This document shows positions 19,605 to 29,987 of a stretch of 64,000 nt of DNA, one piece after another; within the stretch, counting starts at the first letter, position 1; the number at the start of each line of letters is the position of its first letter. Source of the DNA: Trichaptum fuscoviolaceum (taxonomy: Eukaryota; Basidiomycota; Agaricomycetes; Hymenochaetales; Trichaptaceae). The stretch lies in NCBI GenBank assembly GCA_910574455.1, contig CAJSYZ010000012.1, positions 303,317-367,316 on the forward strand, read 5' to 3'. The position numbers and the translations under genes are program-made. The notes under the pieces are model-generated. The model worked only from the letters and a program-made list of their open reading frames with translations. It made no database searches and was not told the DNA's origin.

Positions 19605-22600
19605 GTGGCTGAATGGAAAATTGAAAAGTCATTGCACATGTCCATTTCAACTGCTGGTTCGGCTCTGCCGGAGGAGCCCCTTAAGTTGGAGTTGCGCTTC
19701 TCGACCTTGTTGAATAAGTATTCTTTAATGAGCTGTCGGAGCTGTCGGAGCTCTGGATGGCCTTTTATCGCCGCAAGAGCGTTGAGCTGCTTAGGGTACA
19801 CCGTACTGGACTCTGCAAGGATGACAACAAAGAAGTCAGATGTGCAGCACCAAAAGCATGGGTTGCTAAGTAATACTAACGTTGCTTCGAAGCCATTAAC
19901 ATCAAGCTCAAAGGGTCATTTCTGCCACCCAAGCGCATCTGGCGTTCAGCATGTTGTATGCCTTGAACCGCAAGATGCTGTGGCCCATGCACTAAGCTCC
20001 CGGGATCTTCCAGGTCTGCAATTTCGTTGAGTTCATTCTTGCCCACAATGTCATCAAAGAAGTCCTCTGTATCATCGCTTGCCCTTGCCAATGGAGCACC
20101 ACAATGTTGCACCTGCTCCCTCCAATTTGAGGTCCTCTCAGCTTCATCCTCCTCCGACTCTGACATATTCTTGCGCAGAACATCACGCAAAGCTCTCCAC
20201 GAAGCCTCCGCCAACAAATTGTCCAGCATTCCACGCCTTTTGAAGTCTGCCCTGGCTGCAATGAGTTTACTTAGTCGTTCGTTTGCTGTGATCATCTGAC
20301 CCAAAGGATCATTTCTGTTTGAGCGTCGCCATGTTTCCTTGACCGCGTAAATGTGTTTATTCTCTGTGATTGATGAGCACAGCCCGCTCGGTGCAGCAAA
20401 GAGAGGGATCATTGTAGGATAGTGGACCATGGCATGCTGTCGTGGCAGTGAGAAGTTATTCCGGATGCCCTTGGCTATGAATATTTGCCGAAATTGATGA
20501 AAGTGATCCAGAGAGGCTTTTATTTGATCAAGAGTTGAGGCTGTAATCGTGTACCAACGCACAAGGTAACAGAAGTCCAGAAATGCACTCAATGCGCGAA
20601 TCATATCATCGTGCACAATGCCCACGATAGCCGGAAGATACACCTAAGCAAATTGCATCAAATATCAGCAAACCACCGCCTCAAACAAGATAGAAAGGTC
20701 ACATACTTTCATAAGTGCCTTAGAATCATTGCCTGTCCATTGCTTGAAGCCTCGGCCTTCGGGGAATCTACGAAGTCCAGGAAAGGGCAGCAACTCTTAT
20801 TCTACGTGGAAGTTAGCAAAGGCATTTGCATTATATGTCTTGTGAGAGAAGAGTACCTTCTATCCACAACGTCCAGCTCTGTCGTGGTCAAGCTCTGGCA
20901 AATCCACTCAACAAGGTGATCCTTGAATACGCCTTTGATGATTTGGTGCAGTAGGTCTGGAGAAATGAGATCGCATATATCTGCACGCGGAAAATCATTG
21001 GTGAAGGGCTACGGGACATAGTTGCGGTAAGTGCATCTAATGGACAACTTGAAGTTGGAACACATACGACGATATCTTGGTGGAACCCATACTCCTTACG
21101 AATTGTGGCTCTACTTATGCTATTGTCATCCACCTGTTCTATCAATCGTTCGTGTAGCTCTTTTGTTCGAGGATTTGTAACAAATTCCGGATTATCTAGG
21201 TTCTTGTAAGGTGCTGTACATCTATATAGTAGCCACATTAACCCATTTTCTCGAACTCGAGTCGGATGTGATTTTTGGAAAGGACAATACTTACTTGCAG
21301 CACCATCCAGTGCATATTGCGCATAGACTCACCTGTTCCGGATAATCGGCTATATACGAGCCGAGTCCGAGAACCGACCTACGCAAGTGACCATCAGGGC
21401 ACCGGAGAATGGTATGTTCACTGTTTATAGACATTGCGGTCTTCAGTGGACTCAAGATTCTTGATATAGATGAATGAAAGATTTGATGTCTAAAGCGACG
21501 GAAGTCATCTGACTTTTCGTATTGCCGCTCAGCTGCAAACTTGAAGTGTCAGAACACAATCGAATAGGTCACTTCAAGCTTGTAACACACACTCTTTGGT
21601 ATTGCTAGAAATGCTACGAGCTGGACTGTATTCAACTTTTGGGACCACCGGGCCTTGTTAGATACATTTCCTATTGAGAGATATAACGGATAATATTCGT
21701 TGTTGCCAGTGCCAACGGAGACTGTTGTCTTGTCGCTCCCTAAGATCACCGGAACAAACATGGACCCATGGACTGCTTTATCTTCGGCGTAGATTTTGTT
21801 CTAAGTCAAGGATAATCAGAACACTTCTTCGAACTTCGAATGCTGCATGATTTATGACTTACAGCCTGTTCCCAAGCAAAATTTCCGGACATGTAGTTTC
21901 TGAAGACTCGTTCTTTGTTGTCATCAGAGTCCTCCTTCGGCTGATACTCGCGAAACGGGACATAGTCGAATTCGCCTTCCAACGCCGGATTGTCCACCAA
22001 ATTCCGGATCACTTCCAGAGGATCCCGATACCATACATCATATTCTTTCCTCTTCCATGACTCGGTGTTCTCGTTTGTCGCCTTTTGGCCATTGTCGTCT
22101 GTGTAGAAGTTACTAAAGGATTTCCAAGACACATCACCAACTTTCGTAGCATCAATGGCGTTATACATTTTTTGCGCGTCTCCATCGAGTAGTGTACTAC
22201 TAGTTGTATCCTGATCCAAGTCATTGTCAGGCTCTGTCGCATCCAATTCGGAATATCCGCCAGATTTTACATTCTCCGCCACCTGAATCAGTTGATAAGC
22301 CTTCATGATTCCCAGAAGCTTTGTTATGTTCCCAGCAGACATTTGCTCTTCCCGATAGAGAAAATCTGCGAGCTCAAAATCTGCTCGGCACGAATAGGGA
22401 AACCAGTCATTTGACGCAGATTCGTTTCGCGGAGCGGGTGAGTCTTCATATTCCAAGAAGTTCCCTTCTGCATCGCATGGAGTGGCTGCACAATGTTTGG
22501 TGTCAAAATGCTACAGTAAACCGGGAACAATTAATTTGGCGCGCACCATTCAAATATCTGTGATACACCTTCAAGTTATCCTCACTCTCCTTATAATCTC

Positions 22601-23033
22601 CAATGTCGGAATCCAAGTCTTCAGAACAGCCACTGTCACTTCCGGTGACAGAATGGGACAGAGAATGAGGTCTGTCCAAATCTTGAAGCAGCTCGTCTCG
22701 GCCTATACTGAGCATCGAGATATCCTGTGTAAGCATGGAAATATCGTAATCGTAGGAGTCAGAGCCGCTCTCAAGATGACCCTCTGTTGGAAGTTCGGAC
22801 GACCTCAGGAGAGCTCCAAGTTGAGGACTTGGAGCTCGTATGGGTCGAATAGGTGACGATTCATATTCATGACCACAGGCAGAAGAACTTGCCAAGAATG
22901 ACGTCGGATGAGCTGAATATTCATGTCTTGCTCTTCCAGATTGACTCTTGAACATCCTACTACAGCCGGGCAAGGTGCATCGAATAGTTGGTGGAAAATG
23001 AAAGGGATTGTGCTTTTTCCGTGTCGCTGGCAT

Positions 23034-23305
23034 CAACTTGAATGTAACCTCAGTAGTAGTACACGTCGACAATTGGGACTCACAGCTGAGCCTCACTGGC
23101 ACTGGCAGGCTGCTAGCACTGGCAGTGACTCGGACTCGGAGTGCCAGTGAACTTGAACCTGAGTTAAAATTAGTCATAGAGTAGTCACGGTAGTAGTGGG
23201 CGTAAATTTTCAACTTGTCTAAGATAGACGCCCCCGCCTCCCTGATCTTGAACTTGCACCTTCGACACATCTTATCATCATACAAGTCTCAAAACACTGC
23301 ACAAA
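23034..23305. promoter_or_regulatory. P1 divergent intergenic region between T and B
   Basis: 272 bp between the divergent starts of the transposase and gene B, so it probably serves as a shared promoter. Contains GCTAGCACTGGCAGTGA, CACTGGCACTGGCAG and TAGTAGTACAC motifs. The equivalent P2 region (42356-42832) has the same motif types. Confidence 0.55.
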
Positions 23306-24328
23306 ATGTCAACTCAAAGACAGACAAGAGCTAAGAACAGCGAAAAGCACCCCGGAGCAGTCGTTGGACAACTCAGAACAAGACAAACACAGGAGGAGAT
23401 ATTGCGGGAGAAGGAAGAAAAAGAGAAAAGGAAAGTACGGCAGGCAGAGAGGCGGGATGAGGCATTGAAGGAGAAGGAAGAGAAGGAAAAGCAGAAGGAA
23501 GAGCGGGCAGCCTTCCGCAGAGCTGCGGCCCAGCAAGTCGCGGTTGCGAAAGAGAGGAAAAAACTCGCTGCGGAGCAAAAACGGGCAGCAAAAGAACAAG
23601 AGGCAGCTGACAAGGTTCGCAAGAAGGTGACTGCAGCAGAGAACCAAGAAGCAGCGATGCTAGAGACCGTAGAGCTTGAAAACAACTTGTCGAAGGCTCT
23701 TGAGACACGCACCCAGATGGGCTCAACAGTGCCCAAACTCACTGGCAAACGAGGACGTAGAAAGCCAAAAGGCGAAGCTAGCAGTAAGTCTTCAACTTTA
23801 GATCAGTGATGACACAGATCATTTGAACTGGCATAAACAGACTCGAAGAACGATGTTAAAGACGTATCGGGTTGTGAAGATGGACACAACGAAGACTTGG
23901 ATATTCGTGAGTAACATTGCCTATACATTTTCAGATGATCTCAAAGCTTGGAGGTTGAACACTGTGACTCACCTTAATGCGAAGCAGCGAGTATGGATGA
24001 GCCAAACAGGGAGCCTGCAAAAAAGGCTAGGAAAGAAGATTCCAAAGGTGAACTTCCATTTCGCACACGTGTGCAGACCGCAAAGATATCCAGGTCTGCC
24101 GCCACTCCCAGAGACGCATTCTTTCACGCTCCTGCAGGACCGAACGAGTATCTTTCTGGTGAAGAAACGGACATAATAGACTCGCCCGCTACGTCAAGGC
24201 GGAACGACAAGACAAAACGCCCTGTCAGGGCGCTTCGCAACACAGATGATTCCACTTTCATCAGTGAAGAGGGTGGAGGTCTTGAGGTGCCAGTGGCAGG
24301 GATAGACTCAGAAAGGATCAATTTGTGA
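23306..24328 (+). CDS. Plavaka cargo gene B, copy 1: charged coiled-coil/ER-K helix protein
   Basis: Exon 1 (from MSTQRQTRAKNSEKHPG, 23306) encodes about 150 residues dominated by Glu, Lys and Arg. It runs EILREKEEKEKRKVRQAERR and similar, and would form a long single alpha-helix or coiled coil. Introns with GTAAGT/GTGAGT donors follow at about 23785 and 23909. The last exon is DEPNREPAKKARKEDSKGEL...ETDIIDSPATSRRNDKTKRPVRALR...ERINL-stop at 24328. The tail has basic NLS-like KKARK and acidic DIIDSP patches. The P2 copy (41350-42355) matches over its whole length, including the DSPxTSxRNDKTKRPVRALR block. No catalytic motif. Possible roles are transposase partner or nuclear scaffold; both are guesses. 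Confidence 0.75.
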
Positions 24329-24559
24329 GTTTGAGGTTTGAATCTTGCATTGCGTCTGAATCAGTATTTGGTACTGTCAAGTCGATGTAATGGTGAGTGC
24401 GAAGCTTGATTTAGACTCAATTATTAAACTCATATGATCATCATCATCCCGACTACCTACTCAGGCTACTACCGTGACGCTCCCGGGCCGAGACCCAACT
24501 TCAAGTTGGAAGTCCTTCACCTGCAACATTGACACTCTTGTCTTTGCTACCACTGTATT
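24329..24559. other. P1 spacer between B and C
   Basis: No gene seen. Contains a short CAACTTCAAGTTGGAAG inverted motif near 24499 of the type found in the other P1/P2 spacers. Gene C promoter expected here. Confidence 0.4.
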
Positions 24560-27404
24560 ATGAGCCTTGCTGACGCAAAGCTGCACCAGACACACCGTCC
24601 GATTGCCAGATGATGAAAACTTAAGTCCCTGGGAGGATGAAGGAGAAACAATAACCCTTACAAGCTATCATGATGTAAAAAATAGCACAATCAGCGTGCA
24701 ACAGAAGGCACATCTTGTCTATTCGGAATCAAATGTTGTGAGTTGACGGAGCATTAGAATGGCAGATGCAGTCTGAACGACTTGTTTATAGGGCGGAATC
24801 GATCCGATGAGGCTAACAAGGCCGGCTCAAGCTTGTGTGAGTCCGACTGATTACTGTTCGATTCATGTCAGTTACCCCATGACCGTTTGTTCATATTCCT
24901 TCGTTATTATTTATCTGCCAACTGCCGTGTCATGAACAGGATGGAGGTAGCAGCAACCTCAACTCGAAGAAAAGGACGTTATTGCGTGACACTCTTTCCG
25001 GGTCGCAGGTTTCAACGGTAAGCGACGTCATATCATTCTACATTTTTCAATCTACTGAGTAGTAATCCCTTCCCGTACTCGAGGATAAGAACCACAAGAT
25101 AAAACCAGGTGGACAGGTGAGTACCAGACAGTGATCTTCATGGTACATCCTTCCTTCATTGCTTACTGAATTGGTATTTTGATAGGATGCAAACAAGAGA
25201 ACTGCTAATTCGCAGCTTAGCGCACCGGTAAGTCTATCTTATTTCAACTTCTCTCGTTCCCCCCTTATTTATGGTTGTAAGGTGCAATCACTAGCCTTGG
25301 AACCCCGTGTACAGGTATGTGTGAGTGTCGATGCACCCTAGGCTCACTTCCGGTGCTCTCCTGTGGCAACTATTCGTTTCCTTCTTCACTTCAAGTTGAT
25401 CGCTAATGTGTGCATATGAATAGGACATCACAGTCACAAAGAACGGAAAGAGGAAGTCACCACCAGACACCGACTCTCAGGTTAATGTGGTAATTCTTCT
25501 ACCTTCACGTGCAATGAATTCCTTCTAGTCTCGTAACCAGACCGCACTCTTTTTAAATGTTTACTTATTTTAAACCATCTCAATAGGCTAATAAGGCTGT
25601 CAAGATCAAGAAGTCATTGTTGACTGACATGGACACACAGGCCGGTGCCACAGTAAGTGTCAATTCTATGGTAACCGGCATTTTAAGTTCGTATCTGATC
25701 AGGCGGAAAGGACTGGAGTAAGAAGAGGAAACCCTCTGACATTCCTTATCGGCCTGAGGCCGATACGACAGTAAGTGCTTCTTTTCGAGTTGTTCACTTG
25801 CCACGGATAACAGCTTTCTGACGTGCTGCAGCCGGAGCTTGGATCCGCTACCTCTAATCGCAAGAGGCAGTCGCTGGTGGCTGATAATGAAGTAAGTGAG
25901 AGTCGATTGATACACTCTAAATGCGAGCATTCACCTTTTTTTCTTAATAGTCTGGTGGTCGAAAGATGTCGTTAGCACCTCGAGCACCGTCGCTTGCAAT
26001 GACGAGAGCATCCTGCACCCCCGGACCCGAAGTGTTAGTGACTGGGGCTTATCAAGGTCATCGCAAAGTCTCTTGGACTACTAGCTCAGTTTGTCGAATC
26101 AAATTCATTTCTATGACATATTTTGCTGATTTACTGATATGCAGACATCAGTGGGACTTGAGGACAAGGACCAAAATGAAGGAAGGGAAGGATCTTGCGT
26201 GCCAGGCAGGAAAAGGGCGACGAACCAGTGTCTCCCTCCCGGTACTCAGGCAGGTTGGACTCATATTCTATTACCTTCACTATTTCGCGCAGTTGGAAAG
26301 TCCGTCACACCATGGCAAACCCCGGACAATAAGCTCATCAGCTCACTGTGGGGGAAAGTGTTTGATTCTGTGGAACTCAGTTACAAAACTCAGTTCGCCG
26401 ATATCTGTTCTCTAGTTGAGTCATTTTTACTTATTCTCAAGTTACCTTTACCAAATTGAGATGCAATCCTCGTATTTCAGGCGGCCCAGAGATGCTCTGA
26501 TAGCTGGCGCAAGAAACTTTTTGAGAAAGCTGAGCAATCAGTTGCAAGTTTTATCAGCGGCGAACAATCAAAGTCGATGCAAAATGAAGCAATTGTGAAG
26601 ACGTTGCAGACGCTAGTTGACAAGAAGAAAGCCAAACCGTTTCTATGGGAAAGCTGGTATAGTATGGAGAGGGTAAGTAAAAGAGTGTTTATTGTTGCAT
26701 TTTGTGTCCATGCATTGACTCTAAATGTACAGAAGCAAGGACTGATCTGCTCTGACCTTGTGGTCTCAGTGTTGTCCGTACACATTGTCTTGGCCATGGG
26801 TCGGCATAAAATACTGGACAGAAACACCATAGGAAAGCCTATCGGTGCCCTCGCCCTTGCGGCAACAGCGGTATCTACTTTTTTCAGCACTTATATTGTC
26901 CTTATTTGCTGATCTTCTCATGGATAGGTCAAGGTTGCCATTGATAAACAGGTGGCTCGGTTGCAAAATATCAAAGAAGAACTTGGCGGCGCTGAGTGGT
27001 ATTTCACTAGCGCTCTGTGGCAGCCTCATACGGACGACTATGTTAACTTGTTGTCGAATCCCTCTTTCTTCACTGAATCAAACTGGGAAAAGGTTCGATC
27101 CCGCCTCCTAGCTTACGATGCCAGTACAGATATCGATACAAAAAAGAACACCGAACTTGTTGGATCGGGTATCACTGGCAGGGACTTTTCCTTGTATTTT
27201 GACATTGTAGATGCAGATTCGACCTGCGAGAAAGCGTATGACGAAGGTGCTGATAATTGGGAAGACGGAACCGACGATAAGGGCGAAGAGCATGAGGGGG
27301 CTGAGTATAGAGGCGAGGTGGAAGGTGATGCAGAGGACGAGCATGCTAATGCTAAGGGTGACGACGACCTGAGCGAGAGCAGGGACGAGGGTGTTGACAA
27401 GATT

Positions 27405-27438
<34 letters not shown>

Positions 27439-27671
27439 GCGAGGACGAGGACGAGGGTGAGGACGAGGACGAGGGCGAGGACGAGGACGAGGGCAAGGGC
27501 GTTGACAAGATTGAGGGCGAGGACAAGGGCGAGGACGAGGGCGAGGACGAGGGCGAGGACGAGGACGAGGGCGAGAACGAGGGTGAGGGCGAGGATTTAG
27601 GTGGAGATGGTGATCAGGAGGAGGACGACGCTTCAAAATGGGATTCGGCTACGGACTGCGTAGACTTCTAA
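24560..27671 (+). pseudogene. Plavaka cargo gene C, copy 1: micro-exon-rich nuclear-type protein
   Basis: Likely start MSLADAKLHQT (24560); the next block LPDDENLSPWEDEGETITLT needs a frame change, so the 5' end may be damaged or spliced. From about 24900 to 26060 there are roughly nine short exons (30-110 bp) with 50-90 bp introns. Most encode a basic core plus Ser: KKRTLLRDTLS, NGKRKSPPDTDS, IKKSLLTDMDT, KKRKPSDI, NRKRQSLVAD, GRKMSLAP. The folded part follows (26144-27110): GWTHILLPSLFRAVGKS..PW, SWRKKLFEKAEQ, FLWESWYSME, GLICSDLVVSVLSVHIVLAM, KPIGALALAATAV, WQPHTDDYVNLLS. It resembles a widespread uncharacterised basidiomycete family from memory. A long Asp/Glu/Gly tail ends DSATDCVDF. An alternative splice may extend to about 27870. 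Matched by 37811-40990. Confidence 0.7.
27390..27600 (+). repeat. GAGGACGAGGGC minisatellite inside gene C
   Basis: About 200 bp of 6- and 12-bp units (GAGGAC/GAGGGC) coding E-D-E-G repeats in the acidic tail of gene C. The P2 copy has a non-repetitive acidic tail, so the array expanded in P1. Long Arg-rich or Pro/Arg-rich frames on either strand here are shadows. Confidence 0.9.
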
Positions 27672-28282
27672 GGGCAAATCGATCACTGGTGAGCCTCTTC
27701 TTTTCGTTTCTGTCCGTGCGCTCAATATTATATTACCATCGACTCGCAGAGCAGTCTTCAATTCTGCATGTTCTTTGGCGTACCAGTGGAAACGAAGGCA
27801 CGGCAGGGAAATGTGGCCTGCCACTGCCCGTCACGGAAGAGGTTCAGGATAATGTCGTGGCGGATCCCATGATAGCGACTGCTATGCTTAGTCTTGCGTA
27901 AATGACCGATGTACTTGAACACTGAGGCACTGATAGCTACATAATGTTGTCTTATATATTTCTGATGCAATGAAATACTTGATCGTTCTTATGCACTTAG
28001 ACTCTTGAGCACTGCAATTCGTCTTACAACACTTGTCTACTGCTGTAATTAAAGGATGATACACTGGAGCACTGGGGTGCTGAATGCCTGAAACACTTAG
28101 AGCACTGATTCAGCCATCTTTCCTTATTTAAGCCAGCCCGCACTTATTTCAGCCAACTTGTCCTGAATAATGGGAGGACATGCATGAATAAGTGAAGCTT
28201 GCCTTATTTAAGACTTCAGTCTCTCAGGACGTTTAAGTAACACTTAAGTCAGTTTCAGCAGAAAGTAGTTCTCCTGATGCGG
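27672..28282. repeat. P1 right subterminal region and terminus
   Basis: Non-coding except for a possible gene C 3' exon to about 27870. GAGCACTG-type motifs recur (about 28003, 28062 and 28100), as do CTTATTT(AA) motifs. It ends CCTGATGCGG at 28273-28282. Reversed, it aligns with the P2 left end (CATCAGG..., then TTACTTAAACG...CTGA). Subterminal repeats of this kind are normal transposase-binding sites in CACTA elements. Confidence 0.6.
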
Positions 28283-28601
28283 AGAGACTCGGAGTTAGTA
28301 CAAACTACAAGTACAGGCGCGTCTTGCCTTGCCGAACAACGACGACGACAAAAATCAAGAATCAAAAATCAAGACATCATCTCGCGCCTTCCTTCAAAGT
28401 AGTTGAAGATAAAAAATTTCGAACATGACTGAATGGTTGACCTTTCAAAGTTCCCGCGACCTAGGGGTCGCTAGGGTACCTTAGGAAAACGCAACTGTGT
28501 CGATTCTCCGCCAAAACTTAAAAAGTCATGTGACTGGCACTTTCGGTACCGAAACTGTTGCCAAGAGTGAGTTGTTCGGGTCAAACTGCTTGTGGCACAT
28601 C
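28283..28601. other. Spacer outside P1
   Basis: No gene seen. Contains a CGACGACGACAA stretch and the imperfect palindrome GCGACCTAGGGGTCGC near 28459. Confidence 0.4.
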
Positions 28602-29238
28602 TGAGAGACTGACTTAGCCTCGTGACCAGGCCAGGCTACTTATATGGGTCGCTTTGCTCGGAAGGCGTAGCCGGCCTGGTTTACAAGGTTTAAATTTACA
28701 AGACTTTTCAGGGAGTTTGAAATTAATCCAAATGTAGTAGTGATTTCATAGGTTCCCTCGTATTCCAAAAATAAAGTCTGATGTCGTCATGTGAATGTAA
28801 TAAAAAACTAACTTCAATCCAAGTTGTCGCGCAGACAGCTTCAGCACCTAGTAGTCGGCTATGCTTGACTACCACTTCTAAAAGCTTCTGCTACAATATG
28901 TCTTAGCATTGTTAAGCTATAAGCATTAATTTCATTAAGTAGTCCATAATATTTATTCTGAGTGTCTTTTACAAAGCCTATATGCACACTTGCGGGTGGC
29001 GTGCGTCAGGTACACCTGCGTCATTTGGCGGTGGCAAATATGCGTTGTTTCGCTCCACTATTTCTATTTGTGTCTTAGTCATTACATCAACTGGGTGTGT
29101 TACTATATTAGTATTATAATTCAAACTCCCTGCAAAGTCTTGTAAATTTGAACCTTGAAATCCAGACCAGCTACGCCTTCAGAGCAAAGCGACCCTTATA
29201 AGTAGCCTGGTCTGGTTCAAGACTAAGACTGACTCTCA
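28602..29238. mobile_element. Foldback / MITE-like element with ~120-bp terminal inverted repeats
   Basis: 28602 to about 28733 is the inverted complement of about 29118-29238. Shared blocks include GGTCGCTTTGCTC, GAAGGCGTAGC, AATTTACAAGACTTT and CAGGGAGTTTGAA, at roughly 85-90% identity by eye. The ~380-bp centre has no ORF. Length, lack of coding and long inverted repeats fit a non-autonomous DNA element. Exact ends and TSD are not resolved; weaker complementarity may extend a few bases further out. Confidence 0.8.
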
Positions 29239-29369
29239 CCCAGCAGGTCAACTCGGTTTCCTTTCAAAGGGCTTCAGCTGTGGTGTATTGCTCTCCATGA
29301 GTCCCTCCTGTGGTTTAGGACGATTTGCCAACAACTGAAGCTCCTTAGGGGGTGGCTACTTGCAGGCTC

Positions 29370-29945
29370 TGTTACGACCTAGAGTGGTTCCTTCGCTTTC
29401 GAGACCCTGAATCGGACACAGACGACGATCGGACGCAATGAGCGGTGGTTCTCACTCTGAGAAGCACTTTACAAGTCAATTAAGCTATTCTACACATCAG
29501 AGCTAAAGATAAACACATCACCTGAGAAGCACTTTACAAGAGGCCAAAAGTGGAGTGCTTTGCAGGGGGATCAGCGGTTTTGATGAACAAAGGTAAAAAC
29601 TATACAGTACCAAGCCACTGGACCCTGATCCGACTAGGTCCGACCTATACCGCTGACGTAAGTCGGAGTTCGGGGTCCCGCTCTAGTCGGGGTCCCGCAT
29701 CGGTAGAGCGGAGGTTCGAGTCGGAGTGGCGGAAGAAAGAAAGAAAAGAGAATTGCTTGCAGGGCGCTTGTCCTAGCGGCCTGCAAACATACAGGCAAGT
29801 AATCTACGCAAAAAGGAAGAGAATCGGAGTCAAAGAAAGTCCGGTTTCGGACCGGACATGTCGGGGATCCGACTCGGAGTATGATCGTAAAAGAAAATAA
29901 AGGAAAAATAAAAGAAATAAAATAACCTGAGGCGGATTCCTGACA
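29370..29945 (-). repeat. El3 3' LTR
   Basis: 576 bp, TGTTACGACC...TTCCTGACA on the plus strand. The inner flank TTATCCCCCTCC is the reversed polypurine tract GGAGGGGGATAA. Confidence 0.95.
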
Positions 29946-29987
29946 TTATCCCCCTCCAAGGGCGCTCCTAAAGAGCGCGCGCGTTCG

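Larger units (their letters stand above)
9302..23033 (-). pseudogene. Plavaka transposase, copy P1 (split by El2, frameshifted)
   Basis: Multi-exon transposase. Exon 1 starts at MPATRKKHNP (23033) and has a C2H2 finger (C-TLPG-C...H-EYSA-H) followed by a Ser/Asp-rich linker. Later exons carry TPCDAEGNFL, ADFLYREEQMSAGNI (22.3 kb), KEYDVWYRDPLEVIRNLVDN, NYMSGNFAWEQ, MFVPVILGSDKTTVSVGTGN (21.7 kb), LRCPDGH...GLGSYIADYPEQ, and a Cys-rich CAICTGWCCKC patch. Then follow FTNDFPRADICDLISPDLLH, FPEGRGFKQWTGND, and GLCSSITENKHIYAVKETWR (20.3 kb). These are signature blocks of Plavaka transposases, which excise and reinsert the element. Near 20785 two bases are missing relative to P2, breaking the frame. 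El2 interrupts after FSIFHSAT (19605), and coding resumes at 9892 to end ETLFESRQQ at 9302. Near 9490-9560 a TAGTACTAC palindromic expansion encodes a Ser/Thr linker absent from P2. Confidence 0.85.
1..28282 (-). mobile_element. Plavaka-type CACTA-like DNA transposon copy P1 (left end outside window)
   Basis: A large DNA transposon carrying four genes: D (+, 55-8778), transposase T (-, 23033-9302), B (+, 23306-24328) and C (+, from about 24560). The transposase has the C2H2-finger N-terminus and the conserved blocks known from basidiomycete Plavaka transposases. The right end is placed at 28282, where CCTGATGCGG is the inverted counterpart of the P2 ends. The missing left end should lie about 300 bp outside the window, because in P2 gene D starts 331 bp from the end. 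El1 and El2 are nested inside it. The same four genes occur in mirror image in P2. The family assignment rests on remembered Plavaka motifs; the exact terminus and TSD could not be fixed. Confidence 0.8.

Noticed and set aside
23309..23748. Leu/Ser-rich ORFs opposite gene B
   Set aside because: Antisense shadows of a Glu/Lys-rich exon.
27352..27636. Arg-rich and Pro/Arg-rich ORFs on both strands
   Set aside because: Out-of-frame translations of the GAGGAC minisatellite in gene C.
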